From Pseudomonas amygdali (GTDB taxonomy: Bacteria; Pseudomonadota; Gammaproteobacteria; Pseudomonadales; Pseudomonadaceae): a DNA stretch of 55,388 nucleotides. The stretch is from positions 1 through 55,388 of the forward strand of contig NZ_LKBW01000157.1 of the NCBI RefSeq assembly GCF_002699855.1. The letters run 5' to 3'. The notes beneath the pieces are model-generated. The model saw nothing but the letters and a program-made list of their open reading frames with translations. It was not told where the DNA came from and searched no databases. Numbering within the stretch: position 1 is the first letter of the stretch; each line of letters opens with the position of its first letter. Shown one piece after another: positions 19,965-26,884 of the stretch. The position numbers were made by a program, and so were the translations under genes.

Positions 19965-20193
19965 TAGTTCGTGGCGCTTTGCCCCCCTATCATCACTGCG
20001 GCGCGACCATTGCGCCTGCACCAGTACTGCGTACTCGACAGCGCGCGCGCACAAGAGTGGGGCCTTACCACTCAAACGTGACAAATGGTAGCGATGCCCT
20101 CAAGCCGTAATATCACCCAGCCATCAACCCCTTCATCTCCAGCCTTTTGATTTGCCTCGACATTTTTATGCGGTGTTTTTCGCAGGCCTCGTA

Positions 20194-20209
20194 TGGCACA
20201 CTTTCTGCT
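20194..20209 (+). promoter_or_regulatory. Sigma-54 (RpoN) promoter of the ABC/RidA/KDG kinase cluster
   Basis: TGGCACACTTTCTGCT matches the RpoN consensus TGGCACRNNNNTTGCW at all but one defined position and has the required GG-N10-GC spacing. Transcription would start near 20220, about 58 nt before the binding-protein ATG. Sigma-54 control implies an enhancer-binding activator such as NtrC, consistent with a nitrogen-yielding substrate. No activator gene is in the cluster. Confidence 0.6.
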
Positions 20210-20235
20210 GTCTATTCCGTTGTTACATACCATTG

Positions 20236-20249
20236 TCCGCTATAGCGGA
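20236..20249. promoter_or_regulatory. Perfect palindrome, candidate IclR operator
   Basis: TCCGCTATAGCGGA is a perfect 14-bp palindrome. It lies just downstream of the predicted sigma-54 start site and 28 nt before the first ATG of the cluster, a position where a bound repressor would block transcription. Its TCCGC/GCGGA form fits sites of IclR-family regulators, and the cluster encodes one at 23802-24566. Confidence 0.5.
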
Positions 20250-20277
20250 ATAAAAATACTTCGGCGGAGTCTATGTC

Positions 20278-21129
20278 ATGCATCGCGGACCTTCTTTTGT
20301 GAAAGCTTGTGCGTTTGTCCTTGCAGCCTCATTCACGCTGGCCAACTCGGCTCAGGCCGCCGAAGGCAGCAAGCTGGATGCAGTATTGAAACGTGGCAAT
20401 CTGGTGGTGGGTACAGGCAGTACCAATGCCCCGTGGCATTTTCAGGGAGCGGACGGCAAGTTGCAGGGTTTCGATATCGACATCGGCAGGATCATCGCCA
20501 AGGGCCTGTTCAATGACCCGAGCAAGGTCGAGTTCGTGGTGCAGTCCTCGGATGCGCGAATTCCCAACCTGCTGACCGACAAGGTCGACATCAGTTGCCA
20601 GTTCATCACCGTTACCGCCAGTCGTGCACAGCAGGTGGCGTTCACCTTGCCGTACTACCGCGAAGGCGTAGCGTTGTTGCTGCCTGCCAACAGCAAATAC
20701 AAGGAAATAGATGACCTTAAAGCCGCGGGCGACGGAGTGACGGTTGCCGTGCTGCAGAACGTATATGCCGAAGAGCTGGTGCATCAGGCGCTGCCCAAAG
20801 CCAAGGTCGATCAGTACGACAGCGTCGACCTGATGTACCAGGCGATCAACTCGGGCCGCGCCGACACGGCCGCCACCGACCAGTCTTCAGTGAAGTATCT
20901 GATGGTTCAGAACCCTGGCCGCTACCGCTCGCCGGCTTTTGCCTGGAGCCCGCAAACCTACGCTTGTGCCGTCAAACGTGGCGATCAGGACTGGTTGAAC
21001 TTCGTCAACACCGCCTTGCATGAAGCCATGACCGGTGTCGAGTTCCCGGCTTACGCCGCTTCGTTCAAGCAATGGTTCGGTGTCGATCTGCCTGTGCCTG
21101 CAATCGGTTTCCCGATGGAATACAAATAA
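20278..21129 (+). CDS. Polar amino acid type ABC transporter, substrate-binding protein
   Basis: This 283-residue periplasmic binding protein has a signal peptide ending NSAQA-AE and the SBP family 3 fold: LKRGNLVVGTG, GFDIDIGRIIAKGL, LLTDKVDISCQFIT, RAQQVAFTLPYY and VAVLQNVYAEE. It should capture the substrate for the two permeases and ATPase that follow. The family usually carries polar amino acids; in this context an amino sugar acid such as D-glucosaminate is likely. It is the first gene after the sigma-54-like promoter and the palindrome. Confidence 0.9.
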   Translation: MHRGPSFVKACAFVLAASFTLANSAQAAEGSKLDAVLKRGNLVVGTGSTNAPWHFQGADGKLQGFDIDIGRIIAKGLFNDPSKVEFVVQSSDARIPNLLTDKVDISCQFITVTASRAQQVAFTLPYYREGVALLLPANSKYKEIDDLKAAGDGVTVAVLQNVYAEELVHQALPKAKVDQYDSVDLMYQAINSGRADTAATDQSSVKYLMVQNPGRYRSPAFAWSPQTYACAVKRGDQDWLNFVNTALHEAMTGVEFPAYAASFKQWFGVDLPVPAIGFPMEYK

Positions 21130-21192
21130 GTCCACTCTGACCTTCAAGGGCAGGGCAGGCCTTCGGGCTTTCCCTGCCAGGTACGGGCAAGC

Positions 21193-21855
21193 ATGAATTA
21201 TCAATTGAATTTTGATGCCGTATGGCGTGACTTCCCCAGCTTGCTGGCGGGCTTGGGCCTGGGGCTGGAACTGGCCCTGATCTCGATCGCTATCGGCTGT
21301 GTGATCGGGTTGGCAAATGCATTTGCGCTGCTGTCACGTTACAAGGCACTGCGCATTGTCGCGTCGATCTACGTCACCGTGGTGCGCAACACGCCCATTC
21401 TGGTGTTGATCCTGCTGATCTACTTCGCCTTGCCCGGGCTGGGCATTCGCCTGGACAAGCTGGCGTCGTTCATTGTCACGCTGTCGCTGTACGCTGGCGC
21501 CTATCTGACCGAAGTTTTCCGTGCCGGTTTGCTGAGCATCCACAAAGGTCAGCGCGAAGCAGGGTTGGCCATCGGTCTGGGCGAGTGGCAGGGGAGGGCA
21601 TACATCATCGTGCCGGTCATGTTGCGCAACGTGTTGCCAGCGCTATCCAACAACTTCATTTCGCTGTTCAAGGACACCTCACTGGCAGCCGCCATTGCGG
21701 TGCCGGAGCTGACCTACTACGCGCGCAAGATCAACGTCGAAAGCTACCGGGTGATCGAAACCTGGCTGGTGACTACTGCACTCTATGTAGTGGCCTGCTA
21801 TGTGATCGCCATGCTGTTGCGCACCCTCGAACAACGTCTGGCGATTCGCCGCTAG
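21193..21855 (+). CDS. ABC transporter permease (HisM/ArtQ type), subunit 1
   Basis: This 220-residue inner-membrane protein has about five hydrophobic segments and typical motifs: VVRNTPILVLILLIYFALPG and the EAA-type cytoplasmic loop REAGLAIGLGEWQGRAYIIV, which docks on the ATPase. It pairs with the next gene to form the channel. The ribosome binding site is weak (GGGCAAGC). It lies 63 nt after the binding-protein gene. Confidence 0.9.
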   Translation: MNYQLNFDAVWRDFPSLLAGLGLGLELALISIAIGCVIGLANAFALLSRYKALRIVASIYVTVVRNTPILVLILLIYFALPGLGIRLDKLASFIVTLSLYAGAYLTEVFRAGLLSIHKGQREAGLAIGLGEWQGRAYIIVPVMLRNVLPALSNNFISLFKDTSLAAAIAVPELTYYARKINVESYRVIETWLVTTALYVVACYVIAMLLRTLEQRLAIRR

Positions 21856-21864
21856 GAGGCTGTC

Positions 21865-22527
21865 ATGTATCAACCCCCTGGCTGGTTGCAGGAATTGTGG
21901 ACCGCGCGAGAAGTGCTCTGGTTCGGCTTTTTGACCAGTATCCAGTGCTCGGCGCTGGCGATTGCTGCGGGCACGCTGATCGGCATGCTGGCCGGTCTGG
22001 TGCTGACCAACGGCGGATTCTTCGCACGGTTGCCGATCCGACTCTATGTGGATCTGATACGCGGTACGCCGGTGTTCGTGCTGGTACTGGCAGTCTTTTA
22101 TATGGTGCCAGCGCTGGGCTGGCAAATCAGCGCGTTTCAAGCTGGCGCAATAGGCCTGACGTTGTTCTGCGGCTCTCACGTATCGGAAATCGTGCGCGGT
22201 GCCCTGCAGGCCATTCCCGCTGGCCAGCTGGAGGCTGGCAAGGCGATCGGGCTGCGTTTCAATCAGTCGCTGCGCTATGTGTTGTTGCCGCAGGCCATGC
22301 GCCAGATCCTGCCGACGTGGGTCAATTCCTCGACCGAGATCGTCAAGGCTTCGACACTGCTTTCAGTCATCGGTGTGGCTGAACTGTTGTTGAGCACTCA
22401 GCAGGTGATTGCGCGCACGTTCATGACCCTGGAGTTCTACCTGTTTGCAGGTTTTCTGTTCTTTCTCATTAATTACGCCATCGAGCTTCTTGGGCGGCAA
22501 ATCGAAAAACGGGTGGCATTGCCATGA
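21865..22527 (+). CDS. ABC transporter permease (HisQ/ArtM type), subunit 2
   Basis: This is the second 220-residue permease of the importer, with [19 protein letters not shown] and the coupling loop [26 protein letters not shown] precedes the ATG, which is 9 nt after the end of the first permease. The stop overlaps the ATPase start by four bases (ATGA). Confidence 0.9.
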   Translation: MYQPPGWLQELWTAREVLWFGFLTSIQCSALAIAAGTLIGMLAGLVLTNGGFFARLPIRLYVDLIRGTPVFVLVLAVFYMVPALGWQISAFQAGAIGLTLFCGSHVSEIVRGALQAIPAGQLEAGKAIGLRFNQSLRYVLLPQAMRQILPTWVNSSTEIVKASTLLSVIGVAELLLSTQQVIARTFMTLEFYLFAGFLFFLINYAIELLGRQIEKRVALP

Positions 22528-23315
22528 CACAGACTCATACCGCAACCCCCGGCCCGGCGCTGCTCAGCATCGAAGGCCTGCACAAGTCCTATGGCGCAGT
22601 GGAAGTGCTCAAGGGGGTCGATCTGCGTATGCAGAAAGGCAACGTTGTTACCCTGATCGGTTCCAGTGGGTCGGGCAAGACCACCTTGCTGCGCTGCGTC
22701 AATCTGCTGGAAGAGTTTCAGGGCGGTCATATCCGGCTCGAGGGGCAGGATATCGGTTACAGCGACGTAGACGGCAAGCGCACCCGTCATCCGGAGCGGG
22801 TTATTGCACAGCACCGGGCAATGACTGGCATGGCATTTCAGCAATTCAACCTGTTTCCGCACCTCAGCGCTCTGCAGAACGTGACCCTGGGCCTGCTCAA
22901 GGTCAAGAAGATGCCCAAGGATCAGGCCATTGCCCTGGCGGAAAAGTGGCTGGACCGGGTCGGGCTGCTGGAGCGCCGCAATCACTTCCCCGGCCAGTTG
23001 TCCGGTGGTCAGCAGCAGCGGGTCGCAATTGCCCGTGCCATTGCCATGAATCCCAGCCTGATGTTGTTCGATGAAGTCACTTCTGCGCTCGACCCGGAGT
23101 TGGTCGGCGAAGTGCTGAGCGTTATCAAGGACCTGGCCGAAGACGGCATGACCATGCTGCTGGTGACTCACGAAATGCGTTTCGCCTATGAGGTTTCAGA
23201 CCAGATTGTATTCATGAATCAGGGGCGCATCGAGGAGCAGGGGCCACCCAAGACACTGTTCGAACAACCGAAATCGACGCGCTTGAGCGAGTTTCTCAAG
23301 AACATCCGTTTTTAA
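22524..23315 (+). CDS. ABC transporter ATP-binding protein (GlnQ/HisP type)
   Basis: This 263-residue ATPase energises the importer. Walker A is [13 protein letters not shown], the Q-loop is [10 protein letters not shown], the signature is [13 protein letters not shown], Walker B is [13 protein letters not shown] and the H-loop is LLVTHEMRF. All are intact. Its start overlaps the second permease stop, so translation is coupled. The family is specific to polar amino acid importers, which supports a charged amino substrate. Confidence 0.95.
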   Translation: MTQTHTATPGPALLSIEGLHKSYGAVEVLKGVDLRMQKGNVVTLIGSSGSGKTTLLRCVNLLEEFQGGHIRLEGQDIGYSDVDGKRTRHPERVIAQHRAMTGMAFQQFNLFPHLSALQNVTLGLLKVKKMPKDQAIALAEKWLDRVGLLERRNHFPGQLSGGQQQRVAIARAIAMNPSLMLFDEVTSALDPELVGEVLSVIKDLAEDGMTMLLVTHEMRFAYEVSDQIVFMNQGRIEEQGPPKTLFEQPKSTRLSEFLKNIRF

Positions 23316-23355
23316 CGTTTCACGACGTCCAATGCTTCAAGACAAGGAAAAACTC

Positions 23356-23742
23356 ATGACTATTACCCGTTATGGCGCAGGCAGCACCGCAGGGGGCGGC
23401 CAGCCACGTCCATTCGCCCGAGCAGTCGAGGCCGACGGCTGGTTGCACGTTTCTGGCCAGGTGCCTGCGCAGGATGGCGAGATTATCGTCGGCGGTATCG
23501 TCGAGCAGACCCACCAGACCATGCGTAACCTGATCGCGATCCTCGACGAAGCCGGTTATGCGCTCGAAGACGTAGTACGTGTCGGTGTGTGGCTGGAAGA
23601 CCCACGGGACTTCTGGAGTTTCAACAAGGTGTTCGGTGAATACTTCAGCCCCGAGCATGCACCGGCGCGCGCTTGCGTGCAGGCCAGCATGATGGTCGAC
23701 TGCAAGGTCGAAATCGACTGTATTGCTTATAGGCGCAAGTAG
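23356..23742 (+). CDS. RidA family enamine/imine deaminase
   Basis: This 128-residue RidA/YjgF protein carries the key Arg at exactly position 105 (PARACVQASM), as in E. coli RidA, plus the conserved C-terminal VEIDCIAY. RidA proteins hydrolyse reactive enamine/imine intermediates released by PLP-dependent dehydratases. That fits the fold-type III PLP enzyme two genes downstream. ATG 23356 was chosen because AAGGAAA lies upstream and the domain starts at once. Confidence 0.88.
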   Translation: MTITRYGAGSTAGGGQPRPFARAVEADGWLHVSGQVPAQDGEIIVGGIVEQTHQTMRNLIAILDEAGYALEDVVRVGVWLEDPRDFWSFNKVFGEYFSPEHAPARACVQASMMVDCKVEIDCIAYRRK

Positions 23743-23749
23743 CAGCTTC

Positions 23750-23777
23750 AAGCCAGAAGCCTCGGGTTATCTGGCTT
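23750..23777. repeat. Inverted repeat between ridA and the IclR gene
   Basis: AAGCCAGA (23750-23757) and TCTGGCTT (23770-23777) are perfect 8-bp arms around a 12-nt spacer. It could attenuate transcription between ridA and the regulator gene, or be an operator. There is no T run. Confidence 0.35.
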
Positions 23778-23801
23778 ACAGCTCTACTTAAGGAATGAGC
23801 C

Positions 23802-24566
23802 ATGACTGAAGACACAATCAAGCGCCGGGCACGTGGACTGGACCGGGCGTTCGATATTCTGGATTTCCTCAAGGAAAAGGCCAGACCCATGCGTCCCAAC
23901 GAAATTGCCGGCGGAATCGGCAGCCCCAAATCGACGGTTTACGAGCTGGTGGCGTCGCTGCTGGAGCGGCGTATTCTGGAGACGGTCGGCAAGGACGGGC
24001 ATGTCTACCTTGGCCGTCAGTTGTACTTTCTCGGTCAGGCGCATTTGCGCCACTTCGATTTCACTCGCGAGGCGGAAGTCTGCCTGGGCGAGATCGTCAG
24101 CCAGACGCGGGAAACCGCGCAGATGTGCCTGCTCAATGGCCGGAAATACACCGTTGCGCTGATGAAAGAGGGTGAGCGGCATTTCAGGATTTCCTCGGAC
24201 ATCGGTGAAAACGCACCCATCCCGTGGACCGCTTCCGGGCGTCTGCTGCTCAGCCACCTCAGCGATCAGCAGATCATCGACCTGATTGATCCCGACGATT
24301 TCATCCTACCGGGTGGCGAGCGTCTGCCGCTGGAAACCTTTTTGCGGGAGATCCGTAAGGCAGGCGAAGAGGGTTTCTTCTCCTTCGATAGCGTGGCCGA
24401 CACCTTCACGCACTGTTTCGCCGCGCCGGTGAAAAACGAGCACGGTCAGTGCATCGCAACCCTGTGCATTGTCGCGCCGCGTGCCGATGCCAAGACCCAT
24501 TACGACGACTATCGGCGGGTGCTGATCGACAGCGCCAACGGCCTGGCTCGTCGAATCAACGAATAA
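23802..24566 (+). CDS. IclR family transcriptional regulator
   Basis: This 254-residue regulator has an N-terminal winged helix (RAFDILDFLKEKARPMRPNE then GSPKSTVYELVASLLERRIL, about 14-60) and a C-terminal IclR effector domain (ISSDIGENAPIPWTASGRLL, then SFDSVADTFTHCFAAPV). It probably controls its own cluster in response to the substrate or to 2-keto-3-deoxygluconate. The palindrome at 20236-20249 is its best candidate site. AAGGA precedes ATG 23802. Confidence 0.9.
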   Translation: MTEDTIKRRARGLDRAFDILDFLKEKARPMRPNEIAGGIGSPKSTVYELVASLLERRILETVGKDGHVYLGRQLYFLGQAHLRHFDFTREAEVCLGEIVSQTRETAQMCLLNGRKYTVALMKEGERHFRISSDIGENAPIPWTASGRLLLSHLSDQQIIDLIDPDDFILPGGERLPLETFLREIRKAGEEGFFSFDSVADTFTHCFAAPVKNEHGQCIATLCIVAPRADAKTHYDDYRRVLIDSANGLARRINE

Positions 24567-24582
24567 CTGCAGGAGATTACTG

Positions 24583-25803
24583 ATGAGCATCGCTGTCATG
24601 GACACCGCCGTCATGGACAAGGGCGCTGCACAGCCGGGCGACAGCCTGGTCACTGATGTCAGCCTGCCTGCACTGGTCATCCATCGTCAGGCGCTGGACC
24701 ACAATATTCGCTGGATGCAACGTTTTGTCACTGACAGCGGTGCAGAGCTTGCACCGCATGGCAAGACCAGCATGGTGCCAGCGCTGTTTCGGCGACAGTT
24801 GGACGCGGGCGCATGGGGCATGACCCTCGCCACGGCGGTCCAGACCCAGGCCGCTTATGCGCATGGTGTACGGCGGGTGTTAATGGCCAATCAACTGGTC
24901 GGCGCGCCGAACATGGCGGTGATTGCCGATCTGTTGGCTGACCCGATGTTCGAGTTTCATTGCATGGTCGATCACCCGTACAATGTCGCTGCACTGGGCC
25001 AGTTTTTCGCGGCACGCGGCCTGCGCCTGAACGTGATGATCGAATATGGCGTACCCGGTGGACGCTGCGGCTGCCGTACCGAAGAGCAGGTCTTGGCCCT
25101 GGCGGATGCTGTTCAGGCGCAACCGGCGCTGGCGTTGACGGGTATCGAGGGTTACGAAGGCGTCATCCACGGCGACCATGCCATCGATGGCATCAAGGCT
25201 TTTGCGGCGTCGCTGGTGCGCCTGGCTGTCGACCTGCAGGACAAGGGCGCATTCGCTTTGGATCGCCCGATTGTCACTGCATCCGGCTCGGCGTGGTACG
25301 ACCTGATCGCTGAAGCATTCGATGCCCGGGCCGTTCGCGAACGGTTCCTCAGCGTGCTGCGCCCCGGCAGTTATGTGGTGCATGACCACGGCATCTACAA
25401 GGACGCGCAGTGCTGCGTGCTGGACCGACGTGCCGAGCTGAGCGAAGCGCTGCGCCCTGCGCTGGAGGTCTGGGCGCATGTGCAGTCCATGCCGGAGCCG
25501 GGTTTTGCGGTGATCGCCATGGGCAAGCGCGACGTTGCCTACGATGCCGGCTTGCCCAACCCGCTGCTGCGTTACAAGGCGGGTGTGCAGCCTGCATCAG
25601 GCGACGACGTCAGTGCCTGCAAGGTGACCGCCGTGATGGATCAGCACGCTTTCATGACCGTCGCGCCCGGATGCGAGTTGAAGGTTGGCGACATCATTTC
25701 CTTCGGTACCTCACACCCGTGTCTGACCTTCGACAAGTGGCGTTCAGGTTGTCTGGTGGATAATGACATGCGAGTGATCGAGCCTTTCAGCACGTATTTC
25801 TAA
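24583..25803 (+). CDS. Fold-type III PLP enzyme, likely D-glucosaminate dehydratase
   Basis: This 406-residue protein belongs to the D-threonine aldolase / D-serine dehydratase (DSD1) family. The PLP lysine is K61 in ELAPHGKTSM. A C-terminal H378-P-C380 (FGTSHPCLTFD) matches the metal-binding His/Cys pair of this class. D-Glucosaminate dehydratase of Pseudomonas, which makes 2-keto-3-deoxygluconate plus ammonia, belongs to this family to my knowledge. Here the enzyme is followed by a 2-keto-3-deoxygluconate kinase and preceded by RidA, so that activity is the best guess. D-threonine aldolase or another D-amino acid lyase remains possible. AGGAG precedes the ATG. Confidence 0.75.
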   Translation: MSIAVMDTAVMDKGAAQPGDSLVTDVSLPALVIHRQALDHNIRWMQRFVTDSGAELAPHGKTSMVPALFRRQLDAGAWGMTLATAVQTQAAYAHGVRRVLMANQLVGAPNMAVIADLLADPMFEFHCMVDHPYNVAALGQFFAARGLRLNVMIEYGVPGGRCGCRTEEQVLALADAVQAQPALALTGIEGYEGVIHGDHAIDGIKAFAASLVRLAVDLQDKGAFALDRPIVTASGSAWYDLIAEAFDARAVRERFLSVLRPGSYVVHDHGIYKDAQCCVLDRRAELSEALRPALEVWAHVQSMPEPGFAVIAMGKRDVAYDAGLPNPLLRYKAGVQPASGDDVSACKVTAVMDQHAFMTVAPGCELKVGDIISFGTSHPCLTFDKWRSGCLVDNDMRVIEPFSTYF

Positions 25804-25831
25804 TTCCGGTATTGGCAGGAGTAATCGTCTC

Positions 25832-26755
25832 ATGAGCCTTCCACGGGTCGCCCTGATCGGCGAATGCATGATCGAGTTACAGCAGCATGCCGACGGCAGC
25901 CTGCGTCAGAGCTTCGGCGGTGACACGCTCAATACGGCGGTTTACCTTGCCCGATTGTTGGGTGAGCGGGCCAAGGTGGATTACGTCACTGCGCTGGGTG
26001 ACGACAGCTTCAGCGATGCAATGTGCCGGATCTGGGCCGATGAGGGCATTGGTCTGGGCAAGGTGCAACGCCTGCCGGGGCGTTTGCCCGGGCTCTACTG
26101 CATTCAGACCGATGCCAATGGCGAGCGTCGTTTCCTCTACTGGCGCAACGAAGCCGCCGTGCGGGACTGTTTCATGACGCCTGCGGCCGAGCCGATCCTC
26201 GCGGCGCTGGCCAGCTATGACGTGCTGTATTTCAGTGGTATCACCCTGGCGGTACTTGGCGAGCAAGGCCGCGCCCGATTGCTGGAAGCACTGGACCGTG
26301 CTCGTCAACGTGGGGTCAGGGTTGCCTTCGACAATAACTATCGGCCTCGGCTGTGGGCCAGCGTGGAGCAGGCTCGCGAGGCCTATCAGGCATGCCTGCA
26401 GCATGTGGATCTGGCGTTGCTCACCGAAGACGATGAGCAGGCGCTCTATGGTTATGCCGACAGTGAGCAATTACTGGCGGCCTATCGAGGTCGCGGCATC
26501 GATGAGATCGTCGTCAAGCGCGGCGCGCAAAGTTGTCTTGTGGAAGCCGGCGGCGAGCGTTTCGACATTGCGTCGCAAAAGGTCGAGCGAGTCGTCGATA
26601 CCACGGCAGCAGGGGACTCGTTCAGCGCTGCCTATCTGGCCGCCCGGCTCATGGGGGAACACCCGCGACAGGCTGCCGAAGCAGGTCATCGTCTGGCCAG
26701 TGTGGTGATTCAACACCCGGGTGCGCTGGTACCAAAATCGGTCATGCCAGTCTGA
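25832..26755 (+). CDS. kdgK: 2-Keto-3-deoxygluconate kinase (PfkB family)
   Basis: This 307-residue ribokinase-family kinase has IGECMIELQQ near the N-terminus, the substrate motif FGGDTLNTAVYLARLLG typical of 2-keto-3-deoxygluconate kinases, NNYRPRLWAS in the middle and the catalytic/anion-hole segment DTTAAGDSFSAAYLA near the C-terminus. It would form 2-keto-3-deoxy-6-phosphogluconate for the Entner-Doudoroff aldolase. A good AGGAG precedes the ATG, 28 nt after the PLP enzyme gene. It is the last gene of the cluster. Confidence 0.85.
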   Translation: MSLPRVALIGECMIELQQHADGSLRQSFGGDTLNTAVYLARLLGERAKVDYVTALGDDSFSDAMCRIWADEGIGLGKVQRLPGRLPGLYCIQTDANGERRFLYWRNEAAVRDCFMTPAAEPILAALASYDVLYFSGITLAVLGEQGRARLLEALDRARQRGVRVAFDNNYRPRLWASVEQAREAYQACLQHVDLALLTEDDEQALYGYADSEQLLAAYRGRGIDEIVVKRGAQSCLVEAGGERFDIASQKVERVVDTTAAGDSFSAAYLAARLMGEHPRQAAEAGHRLASVVIQHPGALVPKSVMPV

Positions 26756-26884
26756 TGGCACCTGCGACGGAACATGCAGTTGATCGGCTAACGCGCTGAC
26801 AGACAAGCATTTCGCTGGAACCTGCGCGCAAATCCGGCCACCATAGGCGACCTTTTTGCCTGCAAGCCATCCACCGGAGTCTGC

